Positions 26,618-34,895 of a stretch of 64,000 bases of DNA are shown piece after piece; within the stretch, counting starts at the first letter, position 1; every line of letters starts with the position of its first letter. A program made the position numbers and the translations under genes. The DNA is from CAWJNF01 sp963844235 (GTDB lineage: Bacteria; Actinomycetota; Thermoleophilia; Gaiellales; Gaiellaceae). The notes under the pieces are model-generated. The model searched no databases. It was not told the origin of the DNA and saw only the letters and a program-made list of their open reading frames with translations. The stretch spans positions 124,001 to 188,000 of the forward strand of contig CAWJNF010000008.1 in the NCBI GenBank assembly GCA_963844235.1, given 5' to 3'.

Positions 26618-27037
26618 GTGGAAGCGGGGTCGAGGCGCGTCCCGGTAAGGCTGATCGTCGCCGTCTCCGTCGCGGCGGTGCTCGCCGTCTTCCTGCTCTA
26701 CACGAGCTTCGCCGGCGGCGCGACCGAGTCGCTACGGCCGAGCCAGCTCACGTCCGGCAGCTTCACGGGCAAGGAAGTGCAGCTCGCGGGGATCGTCACC
26801 GGCCCGATCTCGGGGGACTCGCACGCCGGCGGGAAGCGCTTCAAGCTCAAGGACTTCGACGGGCCAGAGACCGTCGACGTCGTCTACACCGGCACCATCT
26901 CCGAGCTCTTCAAGGTCGGACGGCACGTCTACCTGCGCGGCACGCTCACGGGCGGAACCTTCGTCGGCGTCGAGGACTCGCTCGTTATGAAGTGCCCGTC
27001 GAAGTACGCGCCCGCCCAGGACGGCTCTCAGAGTTAG
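26618..27037 (+). CDS. ccmE: Cytochrome c heme chaperone CcmE (CxxxY type)
   Basis: A 139-residue membrane-anchored protein: an N-terminal transmembrane helix (LIVAVSVAAVLAVFLLY) and an OB-fold domain outside the membrane. CcmE holds heme covalently and passes it to CcmF for cytochrome c maturation (System I). Most homologues bind heme through a His in HxxxY; here the site reads CPSKY, Cys126 and Tyr130, the rarer CxxxY form reported for some sulfate reducers and archaea. GTG 26618 has TACAAT (26606-26611) ending 6 nt upstream. Followed 21 bp later by ccmF. Confidence 0.93.
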   Translation: MEAGSRRVPVRLIVAVSVAAVLAVFLLYTSFAGGATESLRPSQLTSGSFTGKEVQLAGIVTGPISGDSHAGGKRFKLKDFDGPETVDVVYTGTISELFKVGRHVYLRGTLTGGTFVGVEDSLVMKCPSKYAPAQDGSQS

Positions 27038-27058
27038 TGGGCGGACGGGGCTGAGAGC

Positions 27059-29044
27059 GTGCCGGGCCTCGGCCGCGCCGCCCTCGTCATCGCGCTCGCG
27101 CTGGTCATCTACGCAGCTGTCGCAGGCGCGTACGCGGCCCGCAGCGGGCGGCCGCGGCTTGCCCGCTCCGCCCGGAATGCGCTCACCGCGGCGTTCGTCG
27201 CCTGCCTCGCGGCGTCGGTGGTGCTGTGGGGAGCATTCCTCAGCGACGACCTCGGCTTCCGCTACGTGGCGGAGCACTCGAGCCGCGACCTGCCGCCGCA
27301 GTACGCGTTCACCGCCTTCTGGGGTGGGCAGGAGGGCTCGCTGCTGCTCTGGGCCCTCGTCCTCACGGGAATGGGCTCAGCCGCCGTCTGGCTCAACCGG
27401 CGGCTCGTCGCGGACGTGCTGCCCTGGACGGTGCCGATCCTCGGCGTCGTCGCGAGCTTTTTCCTGCTCGTGCTCGTCTTCGTGTCGAGCCCGTTTGCGA
27501 CCATCCCCGAGGCGACCGACGGCGTCGGGCTCAACACGAGCCTGCAGAACCCGTACATGATGGCGCATCCGCCGCTGCTCTACCTCGGATACGTCGGCCT
27601 CACGATCCCGTTCGTCTTCGCGATGGCCGCGCTTGCCTCTCGGAGAGTGGACGAGCGCTGGATCGTCGCCACCCGCCGCTGGACGCTCGCCGCGTGGACG
27701 TTCCTCGGCGTCGGCATCCTGCTCGGCGCCAAGTGGGCGTACGAGGAGGTCGGCTGGGGCGGCTGGTACGCCTGGGATCCGGTCGAGAACGCCGCGTTGA
27801 TGCCGTGGCTCGTCGCCACGGCCTTCCTGCACTCGGTGATGGTGCAGGAGAAGAAGGACATGCTGCGCGTCTGGAACGTGGTGCTCGTCGCGCTCGCGTT
27901 CTGCCTCTCGCTGTTCGGCACCTTCCTCACGCGCAGCGGCGTCCTCAACTCCATCCACTCGTTCGCCGAGTCGTCGATCGGCCCGTGGCTGCTCGGCGCG
28001 GTCTGCGTCTCGGCGGCAGCCTCGATCGCGCTGATCGTCTCGCGACTCGACGTCCTGCGGGCGAGGACGAAGCTCGAGTCGCTCGTTTCCCGCGAGGCGG
28101 CGTTCCTCTACAACAACCTCTTCCTCGTCGCGCTCGCGCTCACCGTGCTCTGGGGCGTGGCCTGGCCCCTCGTCTCCGAAGCCGTACGGGGTGTCGCCAC
28201 GACGGTCGGAGCGCCCTACTACGACTTCTTCGCAATCGCCTTCGGGCTGCCGATCGTGCTGCTCATGGGCATCGGCCCGGTCGTGGCTTGGCGTCGGGCG
28301 TCGCTCCGATCGGTTCGCTCCCAGCTCGCCGTGCCGGCCGCGGTGGCCGTCGCCTGCGGCGTGGCCGTTGCCGCGACGGGATCCGGCTCGAGCGCGGCCG
28401 GCCTCGTCGGCTACACGTTCGCCGCCTTCGTACTGGCTGCGATCACGCTCGAGTTCGTGCGCGGCACGCGCGCCCGCAAGGCGCTCGGCGAGCCGTCCTG
28501 GCCCGGGGCGCTCGCGTCGCTCGTTGCCCGCAACCGGCGCCGCTACGGCGGCTACGTCGTCCACGCCGCCATCGCCCTGCTCGTCATCGGAGCGGTTGGC
28601 ATCGGGGCCTTCCACCAGACGCGCGAGGCACGGCTGAGCGTGGGCGACCGTCTGGCGGTCGGCGGCTACGCGCTCACGCTCGTCGACGTGGTCGACCGCC
28701 GGATCGAGAACCGCGAGGAGCTGCGCGCCCGACTCGAGGTCGTCCGCGACGGCGAGTCGCTCGGCGTCGTCGAGGCGGGGAAGAACCGCTACTTCGCAGA
28801 GGGCGAGCAGCCGACGAACGAGGTCGGCATCCGCACCGACTGGCTGCGCGCCGAGGACCTCTTCGTGATCGGCAACCAGTTCAACGCCGACGGGTCGGTC
28901 GACCTCGAGGTCCGCGTCAACCCGCTCGTGAACCTCATCTGGCTGGCGGGCATCGTGTTCCTGCTCGGGTCGGCGGTCACGATGTGGCCCGACGCGCGCG
29001 AGCAGCAACGTCTCGCGAAGCGCTTCGCCGTCGCCCACGCATGA
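27059..29044 (+). CDS. ccmF: Cytochrome c heme lyase subunit CcmF
   Basis: A 661-residue polytopic membrane protein with about 14-15 hydrophobic segments. The WWD heme-handling region is GWGGWYAWDPVENAALMPWL, preceded by NPYMMAHPPLLYLGY, both hallmarks of CcmF. It ligates heme from CcmE to apocytochrome c on the outer face of the membrane. GTG 27059 begins the first helix. The stop overlaps the ATG of the next gene (ATGA), so the two are coupled. ccmA, B, C, G and H are not in the window. Confidence 0.95.
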   Translation: MPGLGRAALVIALALVIYAAVAGAYAARSGRPRLARSARNALTAAFVACLAASVVLWGAFLSDDLGFRYVAEHSSRDLPPQYAFTAFWGGQEGSLLLWALVLTGMGSAAVWLNRRLVADVLPWTVPILGVVASFFLLVLVFVSSPFATIPEATDGVGLNTSLQNPYMMAHPPLLYLGYVGLTIPFVFAMAALASRRVDERWIVATRRWTLAAWTFLGVGILLGAKWAYEEVGWGGWYAWDPVENAALMPWLVATAFLHSVMVQEKKDMLRVWNVVLVALAFCLSLFGTFLTRSGVLNSIHSFAESSIGPWLLGAVCVSAAASIALIVSRLDVLRARTKLESLVSREAAFLYNNLFLVALALTVLWGVAWPLVSEAVRGVATTVGAPYYDFFAIAFGLPIVLLMGIGPVVAWRRASLRSVRSQLAVPAAVAVACGVAVAATGSGSSAAGLVGYTFAAFVLAAITLEFVRGTRARKALGEPSWPGALASLVARNRRRYGGYVVHAAIALLVIGAVGIGAFHQTREARLSVGDRLAVGGYALTLVDVVDRRIENREELRARLEVVRDGESLGVVEAGKNRYFAEGEQPTNEVGIRTDWLRAEDLFVIGNQFNADGSVDLEVRVNPLVNLIWLAGIVFLLGSAVTMWPDAREQQRLAKRFAVAHA

Positions 29045-29403
29045 CGACCGCAGCCGTCGTGCTCGCGGCGCTGCTCGCGGTCGCCGCCGTGATCTGGGTG
29101 GCGCGGCCGCTGGTGGCCCCCGGCGGGGGCGACGTCGCGGCGGAGGACGAAGCCGCGCGCGAGCGACTGCGGCTGCTCGAGGCCCGCGACCGGGCACTGG
29201 CGGCGCTGAAGGAGCTCGAGTTCGACCACCGCACCGGCAAGATCTCCGACGCCGACTACCGGGAGCTCGTGCGGCACCTGAGGCAAGAGGCGGCCGACGC
29301 GCTGGCCGCGCTCGATGCCGCAGCGCGTGAGCGCACCGAGCCCGCTCGGGAGGATGGACTGTCCTCTCCGACCGCAGGAGAGCGGCAGGAGCAGCACCGC
29401 TAG
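29041..29403 (+). CDS. CcmI-like cytochrome c biogenesis protein, short form
   Basis: A 120-residue protein: an N-terminal transmembrane helix (VVLAALLAVAAVIWVARPL), then a charged helix with ALAALKELEFDHRTGKISDADYRELVRHL, the segment that marks the N-terminal part of CcmI/CycH proteins. CcmI holds apocytochrome c for the heme lyase. The tetratricopeptide part of long CcmI proteins is absent. It starts 4 nt inside the end of ccmF. Assignment rests on position and the LEFD...GKISDADY motif. Confidence 0.8.
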   Translation: MTTAAVVLAALLAVAAVIWVARPLVAPGGGDVAAEDEAARERLRLLEARDRALAALKELEFDHRTGKISDADYRELVRHLRQEAADALAALDAAARERTEPAREDGLSSPTAGERQEQHR

Positions 29404-29420
29404 TCGCGAAACGGAAGGCG

Positions 29421-30609
29421 GTGGCCCGGCGCCGTCTCCTGCTCGCCCTCGTCTGCGCCGCCGCCCTCGCGGCGCCCTCTGCCCTCGCCGACCTCGCGGA
29501 GGACAAGCAGACAGTCGACGCGCGGATCGCCGAGCTGCGCGTCCGCATCGCCGAGGCGAAGGCCCGCGAGGGAACGCTCACAACGGACATCTCGGCCGCA
29601 TCCGACCAGATCGACGCGGTGCAAAGCCGGGTGGACGACCTCGCCGCCGAGGTGGCCGAGCTCGAGGCCGAGCTCGCCCGTCACCGCGCCCGCCTCGCGG
29701 AGCTCCGCGAGCTGCTCGCCCAGCAGACCCGCGTCCTCGCGATCGTCGCAGCCAACGAGCACACGGCCAACGAGCGTCTCGAGGATCGCGTCGTCGCCAT
29801 CTACACCAGCCGCCGCCCGGACACGATCGAGGTGCTGCTCTCCGTCTCGAGCCTGGACGAGCTCATCGACGGGATCGAGTACCTCGACGAGATCGCCGAG
29901 CGCGACCGGGAGATCGCCGCCGAGGTCGCCCGGGCTCGCGTCGAGCTCGCCGCCGAGCGCCGGCATACGGAGGCGCTCCGGGACGAGCAGGCGCGCACGA
30001 CCGCGGTGCTCGCCGACGCGCACGGCCGAGCGGCAGGCGGCGCTGGCCGAGATCGTCGCGCGACGGGACGAGCTCGTCGGTGCCCAGGCTGACCGGCAGG
30101 CGCTCCTCGACGAGCTCCGCGGCGAGCGGCACGAGGCCGAGGAGGACGTGGACGAGCTCGAGGAGGCGAGCGCCGAGCTCGCTGCCCGCATCCGTTCCGC
30201 GCAGGGCACCGGGAGCGCCTCCTCGGGGAGCGGCGCCGCCCCTGCGAGCGGCTTCGTCTGGCCGGTCGACGGACCCATCACGAGCTCCTTCGGTCTGCGC
30301 TGGGGCAGAATGCACGAGGGCATCGACATCGGCGTCGGGTTCGGCACGCCGATCCGCGCCGCGGCTGCCGGCACGGTCATCCACGCTGGCTGGCTCGGCG
30401 GCTACGGCAACCTCGTCGTCGTCGACCACGGCGGCGGCCTCTCGACTGCGTACGGTCACCAGCAGGAGATCTACGTCTCGTCCGGCCAGCAGGTCGACCA
30501 GGGCACGGTGCTCGGGGAAGTGGGCTCGACCGGGAACTCGACCGGGCCGCACCTCCATTTCGAGGTCCGCGTCAACGGCTCAGCCGTCGACCCGTTGGGC
30601 TATTTGTGA
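29421..30609 (+). pseudogene. Coiled-coil M23 metallopeptidase (EnvC-like), frameshifted
   Basis: An exported peptidoglycan hydrolase or hydrolase activator. GTG 29421 starts a signal peptide (LLLALVCAAALAAPSALA) and a long coiled coil (about residues 25-200). The frame is then lost at about 30012-30022; the next frame continues the coiled coil (ERQAALAEIVARRDEL) into an M23 domain: GFVWPVDGPITSSFGLRWGRMHEGIDIG, AYGHQQE and HLHFEVRVNG, the Zn-binding HxxxD and HxH being present. One extra base or two missing bases explains the break; the repaired protein would be about 395 residues. An error in the sequence is a real possibility. Follows the ccm genes. Confidence 0.85.
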
Positions 30610-30611
30610 AC

Positions 30612-30636
30612 GTGGGGGAACCCATGGTTCCCCCAC
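30612..30636. terminator. Perfect hairpin after the M23 peptidase gene
   Basis: Arms GTGGGGGAACC / GGTTCCCCCAC around CAT, beginning 3 nt after the stop codon. No U-tract follows. A second hairpin lies at 30676-30704. It may end or protect the message. Confidence 0.5.
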
Positions 30637-30675
30637 GGACCCCCTCCTTCACGGTTCCCGCGTTTCTCGCGGTGA

Positions 30676-30704
30676 GGCGTCACCGGGCAAAGCCCGGCGA
30701 CGCC
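30676..30704. terminator. Hairpin between the M23 and hpt genes
   Basis: GGCGTC-CCGGGC pairs with GCCCGG-GACGCC around a short AAA loop, with one mismatch pair in the stem. It lies between convergent genes and could act for either strand. Confidence 0.4.
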
Positions 30705-30749
30705 GAAGACGACCCCCGGCGACGTGGAACGTCTCGGCCGCCCGGGTTC

Positions 30750-30773
30750 GTAGGGGCGGTCCCCGACCGGCCC
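30750..30773. repeat. PAL palindromic repeat before the end of hpt
   Basis: Arms GTAGGGGC-GGTC / GACCGGCCC, the CCCC-centred subtype with one base missing from the left arm. It lies 12 bp past the hpt stop codon, in the spacer between convergent genes. Confidence 0.7.
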
Positions 30774-30784
30774 TCGTCTGCGCC

Positions 30785-31330
30785 CTAGGCTGCCTCGTCC
30801 TCGAGGAGCGCCACGTGCAGGTCGGGTAGGCCACGGTGGCGCTGGTCGATGTCGAACCCGTAGCCGACGAAGAACTCGTCGGGCACGGTAAAGCCGACGT
30901 AGCGGATCGGCAGGGCGTCGACGAGGCGGCGGTACGGGCGGTCGAGGAGGGTGCAGACGGCCACGTCAGCCGGCCCGCGCAGCTCGAGCGTGCGCAGCAG
31001 GTAGTTGAGCGTCAGGCCCGTGTCGACGACGTCCTCGGCGACGAGCACGTCGCGTCCGTCGATCGGGACGTCGAGATCCTTGATCAGGCGCACGGCCGAG
31101 CGGCCGCCGAGCCCTCCGCCGTAGCCGGCGAGAGCGACGAACTCGATCGCGTGAGGGATGGTGATCTGGCGCGCGAGGTCGGCGACGAAGATGAACGCGC
31201 CGCGGAGCACCGACACGAGCAGGAGGTCGCGACCCTCGTAGTCGCTGGAGATCTGGGCGCCCAGCTCCTCGACGCGAGCTGCGATCTCGCCGCGGGTCAG
31301 GTAGACGTCGCCGACGCGCGGATGATCCAC
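30785..31330 (-). CDS. hpt: Hypoxanthine phosphoribosyltransferase
   Basis: Salvages hypoxanthine and guanine to IMP and GMP using PRPP. The 181-residue protein has VSVLRGAFIFVADLAR, the PRPP-binding loop VAEDVVDTGLTLNYLL, and VGFTVPDEFFVGYGFDIDQRHRGLPDL, all in the family order. GTG 31330 overlaps the stop of the upstream gene by one base (TAGTG). Unlike many bacteria, tilS and ftsH are not adjacent. Cytosolic. Confidence 0.95.
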   Translation of the reverse strand: MDHPRVGDVYLTRGEIAARVEELGAQISSDYEGRDLLLVSVLRGAFIFVADLARQITIPHAIEFVALAGYGGGLGGRSAVRLIKDLDVPIDGRDVLVAEDVVDTGLTLNYLLRTLELRGPADVAVCTLLDRPYRRLVDALPIRYVGFTVPDEFFVGYGFDIDQRHRGLPDLHVALLEDEAA

Positions 31331-31698
31331 TATTGCCGGGGCTCGAGACCGTACTTGCGGGCGAGGCGCTCGAAGTCGCGCCGGTAGAAGAGCTTGACCC
31401 TCACGTCCGGATAGCGCTCACGCAGCTTGCGAAGCTTCCTGTTCTTGCGCGTGACGAGGGACTGCTTCATCACCGTGAGCTCGACGTAGAGATCTTGCTC
31501 GGGCAGGTAGAAGTCGGGCGTGATCGCCTCGACGACCCGCCCTCCTTCGTCCTCCTCGAGCACGAACGTCCTCGGCTCGTACTCCCATGGTACGGCGTAG
31601 TAATCGAGGATCTTCGCGCACTCGAGCTCGGCCTCGTTGGCGAATCGCGGTTCGTCCTCTCCACAATATGCCTGGAAAACAGGCGTTTTCAGCGCCAT
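31330..31698 (-). CDS. Hypothetical protein with a possible PD-(D/E)xK-like motif
   Basis: A 122-residue protein with FANEAELECAKILDYYAVPWEYEPRTFVLEE, then AITPDFYLPEQDLYVELTVMKQS and a basic C-terminal half (TRKNRKLRKLRERYP). The arrangement, a glutamate helix, a Pro-Asp turn and a later Glu and Lys, resembles the restriction-endonuclease fold, but the catalytic pattern is not exact. It is co-translated with hpt (stop and start share one base). TACGCT lies 9 nt before ATG 31698. A nuclease role is only a suggestion. Confidence 0.7.
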   Translation of the reverse strand: MALKTPVFQAYCGEDEPRFANEAELECAKILDYYAVPWEYEPRTFVLEEDEGGRVVEAITPDFYLPEQDLYVELTVMKQSLVTRKNRKLRKLRERYPDVRVKLFYRRDFERLARKYGLEPRQ

Positions 31699-31790
31699 CT
31701 GAGTCCCAGCGTAGCAACCGGTCCGGACGGCGACCGCTCCGCGTGCCGGCCGGCGGGCTCCGGAGAGCGGGCCGCCCGTACAATCGTTCC

Positions 31791-32771
31791 GTGCGCAAGA
31801 CCGGCGACGGCAACGTCTGCCAGTGCGAGTCGTTCGCCGCCGCCACCGAGCGCGCGGCGCTCGCGAGCGGCCGCTGGCTCGGCCGCGGCGACCTCGAGGG
31901 GGCGCAGGAGGCGGCGATCTCCGGGATGCGCGCGGCGCTCGACTCGATCCCGATCTCGGGTCGCATCGTCATCGGCACCGACGGCGACGACCCGGCGCTC
32001 CAACCGGACGTCGTCGTCGGGACAGGCGGGCAGGAGCTCGATCTCGCCGTCGACCCGCTGGAGGGCCCGAGCGTGGTCGCCCGGGGCGGTCCCGGCGCGA
32101 TGGCGATGATCGCGGTCGGCGACCCGGGAAGCTTCCTGCGTGTGCCGCAGATGTACATGCGCAAGATGGCGGTTGGGCCGGTGGCGCGTGAGCACATCGA
32201 TCTGCGCCGTTCCGTGGCCGACAACGTGCTGGCGATCGCCGAGGCGTACGGACGGAATCCCAACGACGTCACCGCCATCGTGCTCGACCGGCCGCGGCAC
32301 CACGACCTCATCGAGGAGCTACGCGGCTCCGGTGCCCGGATCAAGCTGATCCAGGACGGCGACGTCACCGCGGCGATCACCGCGTCGGTGCGCGGCACGA
32401 ACGACCACCTGGCGATCGGCATCGGCGGCGCGCGCCAGACCGTGCTCACCGCTGCCGCGCTCCGCTGCCTCGGCGGCGAGCTGCAGGCGCAGTTCTGGCC
32501 GGTCTCGCGAACGGAGATCACCCAGGCGCGCGAGTACGGCTTCGAGGACATGGAGAAGGTGTTCACGCTCGAGGAGCTGGCGCCCTCAGACGTCATCGTC
32601 GCGGCGACAGGGATCACGAACGGTGACCTCCTGCGCGGCGTGCGCTACCTCGCGGACTCTGCCCGCACGCAGTCCCTCGTCATGTGCACCCGCTGCAACT
32701 GGGTGCGGTTCGTCGACGGGATCCACTTCTTCGCCCGTGAGCGGCGTGAGGAAGTACGGCTGCTCGGATAG
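31791..32771 (+). CDS. Second class II fructose-1,6-bisphosphatase-like protein
   Basis: A 326-residue GlpX homologue, clearly divergent from the one at 13156. It keeps ERAALASGRWLGRGD, the DPLEGPS signature and ALRCLGGELQAQFWP, but the metal-binding segment reads GTDGDDPAL where the first copy has GEGEKDEAP. Cys residues at the C-terminus (VMCTRCNW) are absent from the first copy. GTG 31791 is supported by TACAAT (31779-31784) ending 6 nt before it. It may be a fructose or sedoheptulose bisphosphatase, or act on another sugar phosphate. The altered metal site makes activity uncertain. Confidence 0.85.
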   Translation: MRKTGDGNVCQCESFAAATERAALASGRWLGRGDLEGAQEAAISGMRAALDSIPISGRIVIGTDGDDPALQPDVVVGTGGQELDLAVDPLEGPSVVARGGPGAMAMIAVGDPGSFLRVPQMYMRKMAVGPVAREHIDLRRSVADNVLAIAEAYGRNPNDVTAIVLDRPRHHDLIEELRGSGARIKLIQDGDVTAAITASVRGTNDHLAIGIGGARQTVLTAAALRCLGGELQAQFWPVSRTEITQAREYGFEDMEKVFTLEELAPSDVIVAATGITNGDLLRGVRYLADSARTQSLVMCTRCNWVRFVDGIHFFARERREEVRLLG

Positions 32772-32796
32772 CAGACCTGCGGTCTGCCATCCGATC

Positions 32797-32858
32797 GGGC
32801 CGGATGAGATCCGGCCCCTACACGTCCCGTCCCGCCCACGGGCCGGATGAGATCCGCC
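32797..32858. repeat. Two PAL palindromic repeats
   Basis: 32797-32821 has arms GGGCCGGAT / ATCCGGCCC and ends CCTAC; 32840-32858 repeats GGGCCGGATGAGATCC but its right arm has changed to GCC. Both lie between the second glpX-like gene and the DUF59 gene; the second ends 5 bp before the -10 hexamer of the latter. Confidence 0.8.
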
Positions 32859-32874
32859 GCGCTAGACTGGCTTC

Positions 32875-33174
32875 ATGCCCAGCCGTGACGAGGTGATGGA
32901 CGCGCTACGGGTCGTCGAGGACCCGGAGCTCGGGATGGACGTCGTCGAGCTCGGGCTCGTCTACGACGCCGAGATCGCGGGGGAGAAGGTCAAGGTGACC
33001 TACAGCCTCACGTCGCTCGGCTGTCCCGTGGGCCCGATGATCGAGCAGCAGATCCACGAGGCCGTCGAGTCGATCCCGGGTGTGACCGAGGTCGAGACGG
33101 AGCTCACCTGGGACCCGCCGTGGACGCCCGAGCGCATGTCGGACGACGCGAAATTCATCCTCGGGTTCGGCTAG
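32875..33174 (+). CDS. DUF59/MIP18-family iron-sulfur assembly protein
   Basis: A 99-residue protein of the MIP18/SufT (DUF59) family: VMDALRVVEDPELGMDVVELGLVYD, then the conserved Cys in TSLGCPVGPMIEQQI and VELTWDPPWTPERMS. The family helps mature iron-sulfur proteins or acts in aromatic-degradation oxygenase assembly (PaaD). No suf or paa genes are near, so the general Fe-S role is favoured. ATG 32875 is preceded by TAGACT (32863-32868) with a 6-nt gap. Confidence 0.9.
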   Translation: MPSRDEVMDALRVVEDPELGMDVVELGLVYDAEIAGEKVKVTYSLTSLGCPVGPMIEQQIHEAVESIPGVTEVETELTWDPPWTPERMSDDAKFILGFG

Positions 33175-33195
33175 CCCGAATCAGAGGATGGACGC

Positions 33196-33220
33196 GTAGG
33201 GGCCGGATCTCATCCGGCCC
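33196..33220. repeat. PAL palindromic repeat
   Basis: Arms GTAGGGGCCGGAT / ATCCGGCCC around CTC, 20 bp after the DUF59 gene and on the plus-strand orientation. Confidence 0.8.
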
Positions 33221-33309
33221 GGACGGGCGCCTGTCGCGGTGGACCGGTGCGAACCGCCGTCGCGCCGCCGGCGAATCAGAGCCGAGTCGTTGGTTCCGAG
33301 ACAAAGGAG

Positions 33310-33525
33310 ATGGAAATCACTCGCGTCCGCCGCATCATGCTGTCGCTCGTCGTCGTCGCGCTTGTCGCCCTGCCGACGGCGGGCTCTGCCCTCGCCGGCA
33401 TCACCGCCACCGGGTCGACTGACCCCGCCGAGCCTGAAGGGGCCGGATCGACCGCCCTCCGCCCTCTCGACGACCTCGATGAGCTCGGGCATGTCCTCGA
33501 CCACCAGGCCTCGGGGGCGTCGTAG
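33310..33525 (+). CDS. Small secreted protein of unknown function
   Basis: A 71-residue product with a clear signal peptide (RVRRIMLSLVVVALVALP, cleavage expected after SALA), leaving a short acidic, Asp/Glu-rich peptide of about 42 residues ending DDLDELGHVLDHQAS. No domain recognised. ATG 33310 has AAAGGAG directly adjoining, which is too close; ATG 33337 is an alternative start. It is convergent with a transporter gene. Confidence 0.5.
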   Translation: MEITRVRRIMLSLVVVALVALPTAGSALAGITATGSTDPAEPEGAGSTALRPLDDLDELGHVLDHQASGAS

Positions 33526-33572
33526 CCTGCCGGACTCGCCTTGCGCCTGCTGCGCCGGCCGTACGATCAGGC

Positions 33573-34856
33573 CTAGGCGGGTTCGTCGGCGATTCTCCGG
33601 GCCCGCGTCGCCCAGTGGCCGGGAGAGGGCTCGCGGAGCGGTAGCACGAGCAGCACCACGGGCACCATCAGGCCGGCCATGACGATGCCGACGAGGCCGA
33701 GACCGGCGGACTCGAGCACGAAGCCGCTCGCGAGGACGCCGGCGGCGGCGGCGAGCGAGGTGAACAGGTCGGAGGCGCCGAGCGCAGTGCCGCGCTCCTC
33801 GGCGGTCGTCAGGTCGGCGACGACGGCGGTCGCGCCCAGGTAGCAAGCGGCCCAGCCCAGCCCGACAAGGGTCATGCCGATCGCGACGAGGACGATCTCG
33901 CCGCTGAAGGATCCGACGAGCGCGCCGGCCGCCGAGAGGGCGCAGCCGCTGAGCAGCCCGGGGCGCCGGCCGTAGCGGTCGAGCGCGGCGCCGATCGCGG
34001 GCGCGAGCGCGTACATCCCGGCGATGTGGAGGCTGATCACGGCCGCGATCGCCGTCGGCCCGAAGCCCTCGTCGTCGAGCGCGACCGGTGTGACACCCAT
34101 GATCGCCACCATGGCGGTCTGCGCGACCGCGATGGCGCCCATGGCAGCCCGCAGCGGCCGAATCTCGAGCAGCTCGCGCAGTGGCCGTGCGGGCAGGGCA
34201 GCGCTCGTCGACTCCTCCTCGACCGCCAGCTGCTGGGGGTCCGGGCGCAGCTTCATCGTCACGAGGACGCCGGCGAGGGCAAAGGCCGGGATCGTGACCC
34301 AGGCGAGCTCGGGAGCGCCGCCGGCGTGCTCGATCACGGCAACGAGGGGCGCGCCGCCGATCGCGCCGAGAACGCCCGCCGAGACGACGACGCCCACGAC
34401 CCGCCCGCGCCGCTCGGCCGGGACCATGTCGGCCGCCGCGACCCGGCCCAGCAGGGCGGCGCCGTAGCCGGCGCCGAAGACGGTGGCGGCCAGGAACAGG
34501 CCCCACAGCGAGTCGGCCCAGACGGCGAGCCCTCCTGCTCCACCCCCGATTGCCATCAGCGCGTGTCCGAGCACGAGCCCCGGACGCCTGCCGTGCCTGT
34601 CCATCATCCTCCCTACGAGCAGGGCGCTGCCGGCGACGAAGAGGTTGTACATGGCCAGGAAGATGCCGGCCCAGCGCTCCTTGCCGGCGAGATCGGAGGC
34701 GGCGACGACGGCGAGCGAGAACCAGACCGCGCCCGCCCCGAGCAGGGCTGCCTGGGATCCCATGAGCAGGAACGTGTTGCGCCTGACGAGCGCCGCGCGC
34801 ACATTCTCGTCCACGCGGAACGTGTCCATGCCCGCTACCTCCGGCCGGCCCGCCAC
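33573..34856 (-). CDS. Major facilitator superfamily transporter
   Basis: A 427-residue membrane protein with about 12 hydrophobic segments in two sets. The MFS loop motif between helices 2 and 3 is seen as GRMMDRHGRRPG and again in the second half as GAALDRYGRRPG. It belongs to the drug/sugar efflux type, substrate unknown. GTG 34856 is preceded by TAGCCT (34863-34868) with a 6-nt gap, so this start is preferred to ATG 34829. It is followed closely by nothing on the same strand; the next gene upstream is the MDR reductase. Confidence 0.9.
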   Translation of the reverse strand: MAGRPEVAGMDTFRVDENVRAALVRRNTFLLMGSQAALLGAGAVWFSLAVVAASDLAGKERWAGIFLAMYNLFVAGSALLVGRMMDRHGRRPGLVLGHALMAIGGGAGGLAVWADSLWGLFLAATVFGAGYGAALLGRVAAADMVPAERRGRVVGVVVSAGVLGAIGGAPLVAVIEHAGGAPELAWVTIPAFALAGVLVTMKLRPDPQQLAVEEESTSAALPARPLRELLEIRPLRAAMGAIAVAQTAMVAIMGVTPVALDDEGFGPTAIAAVISLHIAGMYALAPAIGAALDRYGRRPGLLSGCALSAAGALVGSFSGEIVLVAIGMTLVGLGWAACYLGATAVVADLTTAEERGTALGASDLFTSLAAAAGVLASGFVLESAGLGLVGIVMAGLMVPVVLLVLPLREPSPGHWATRARRIADEPA

Positions 34857-34895
34857 CCCCGTAGGCTAGTTACCGCCGCCGCTACCCGGCGTCGT

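Noticed and set aside
27377..29590. A 737-residue minus-strand open frame opposite ccmF
   Set aside because: Complement of ccmF and ccmI, which have clear family motifs; the long frame reflects low stop density at high GC.
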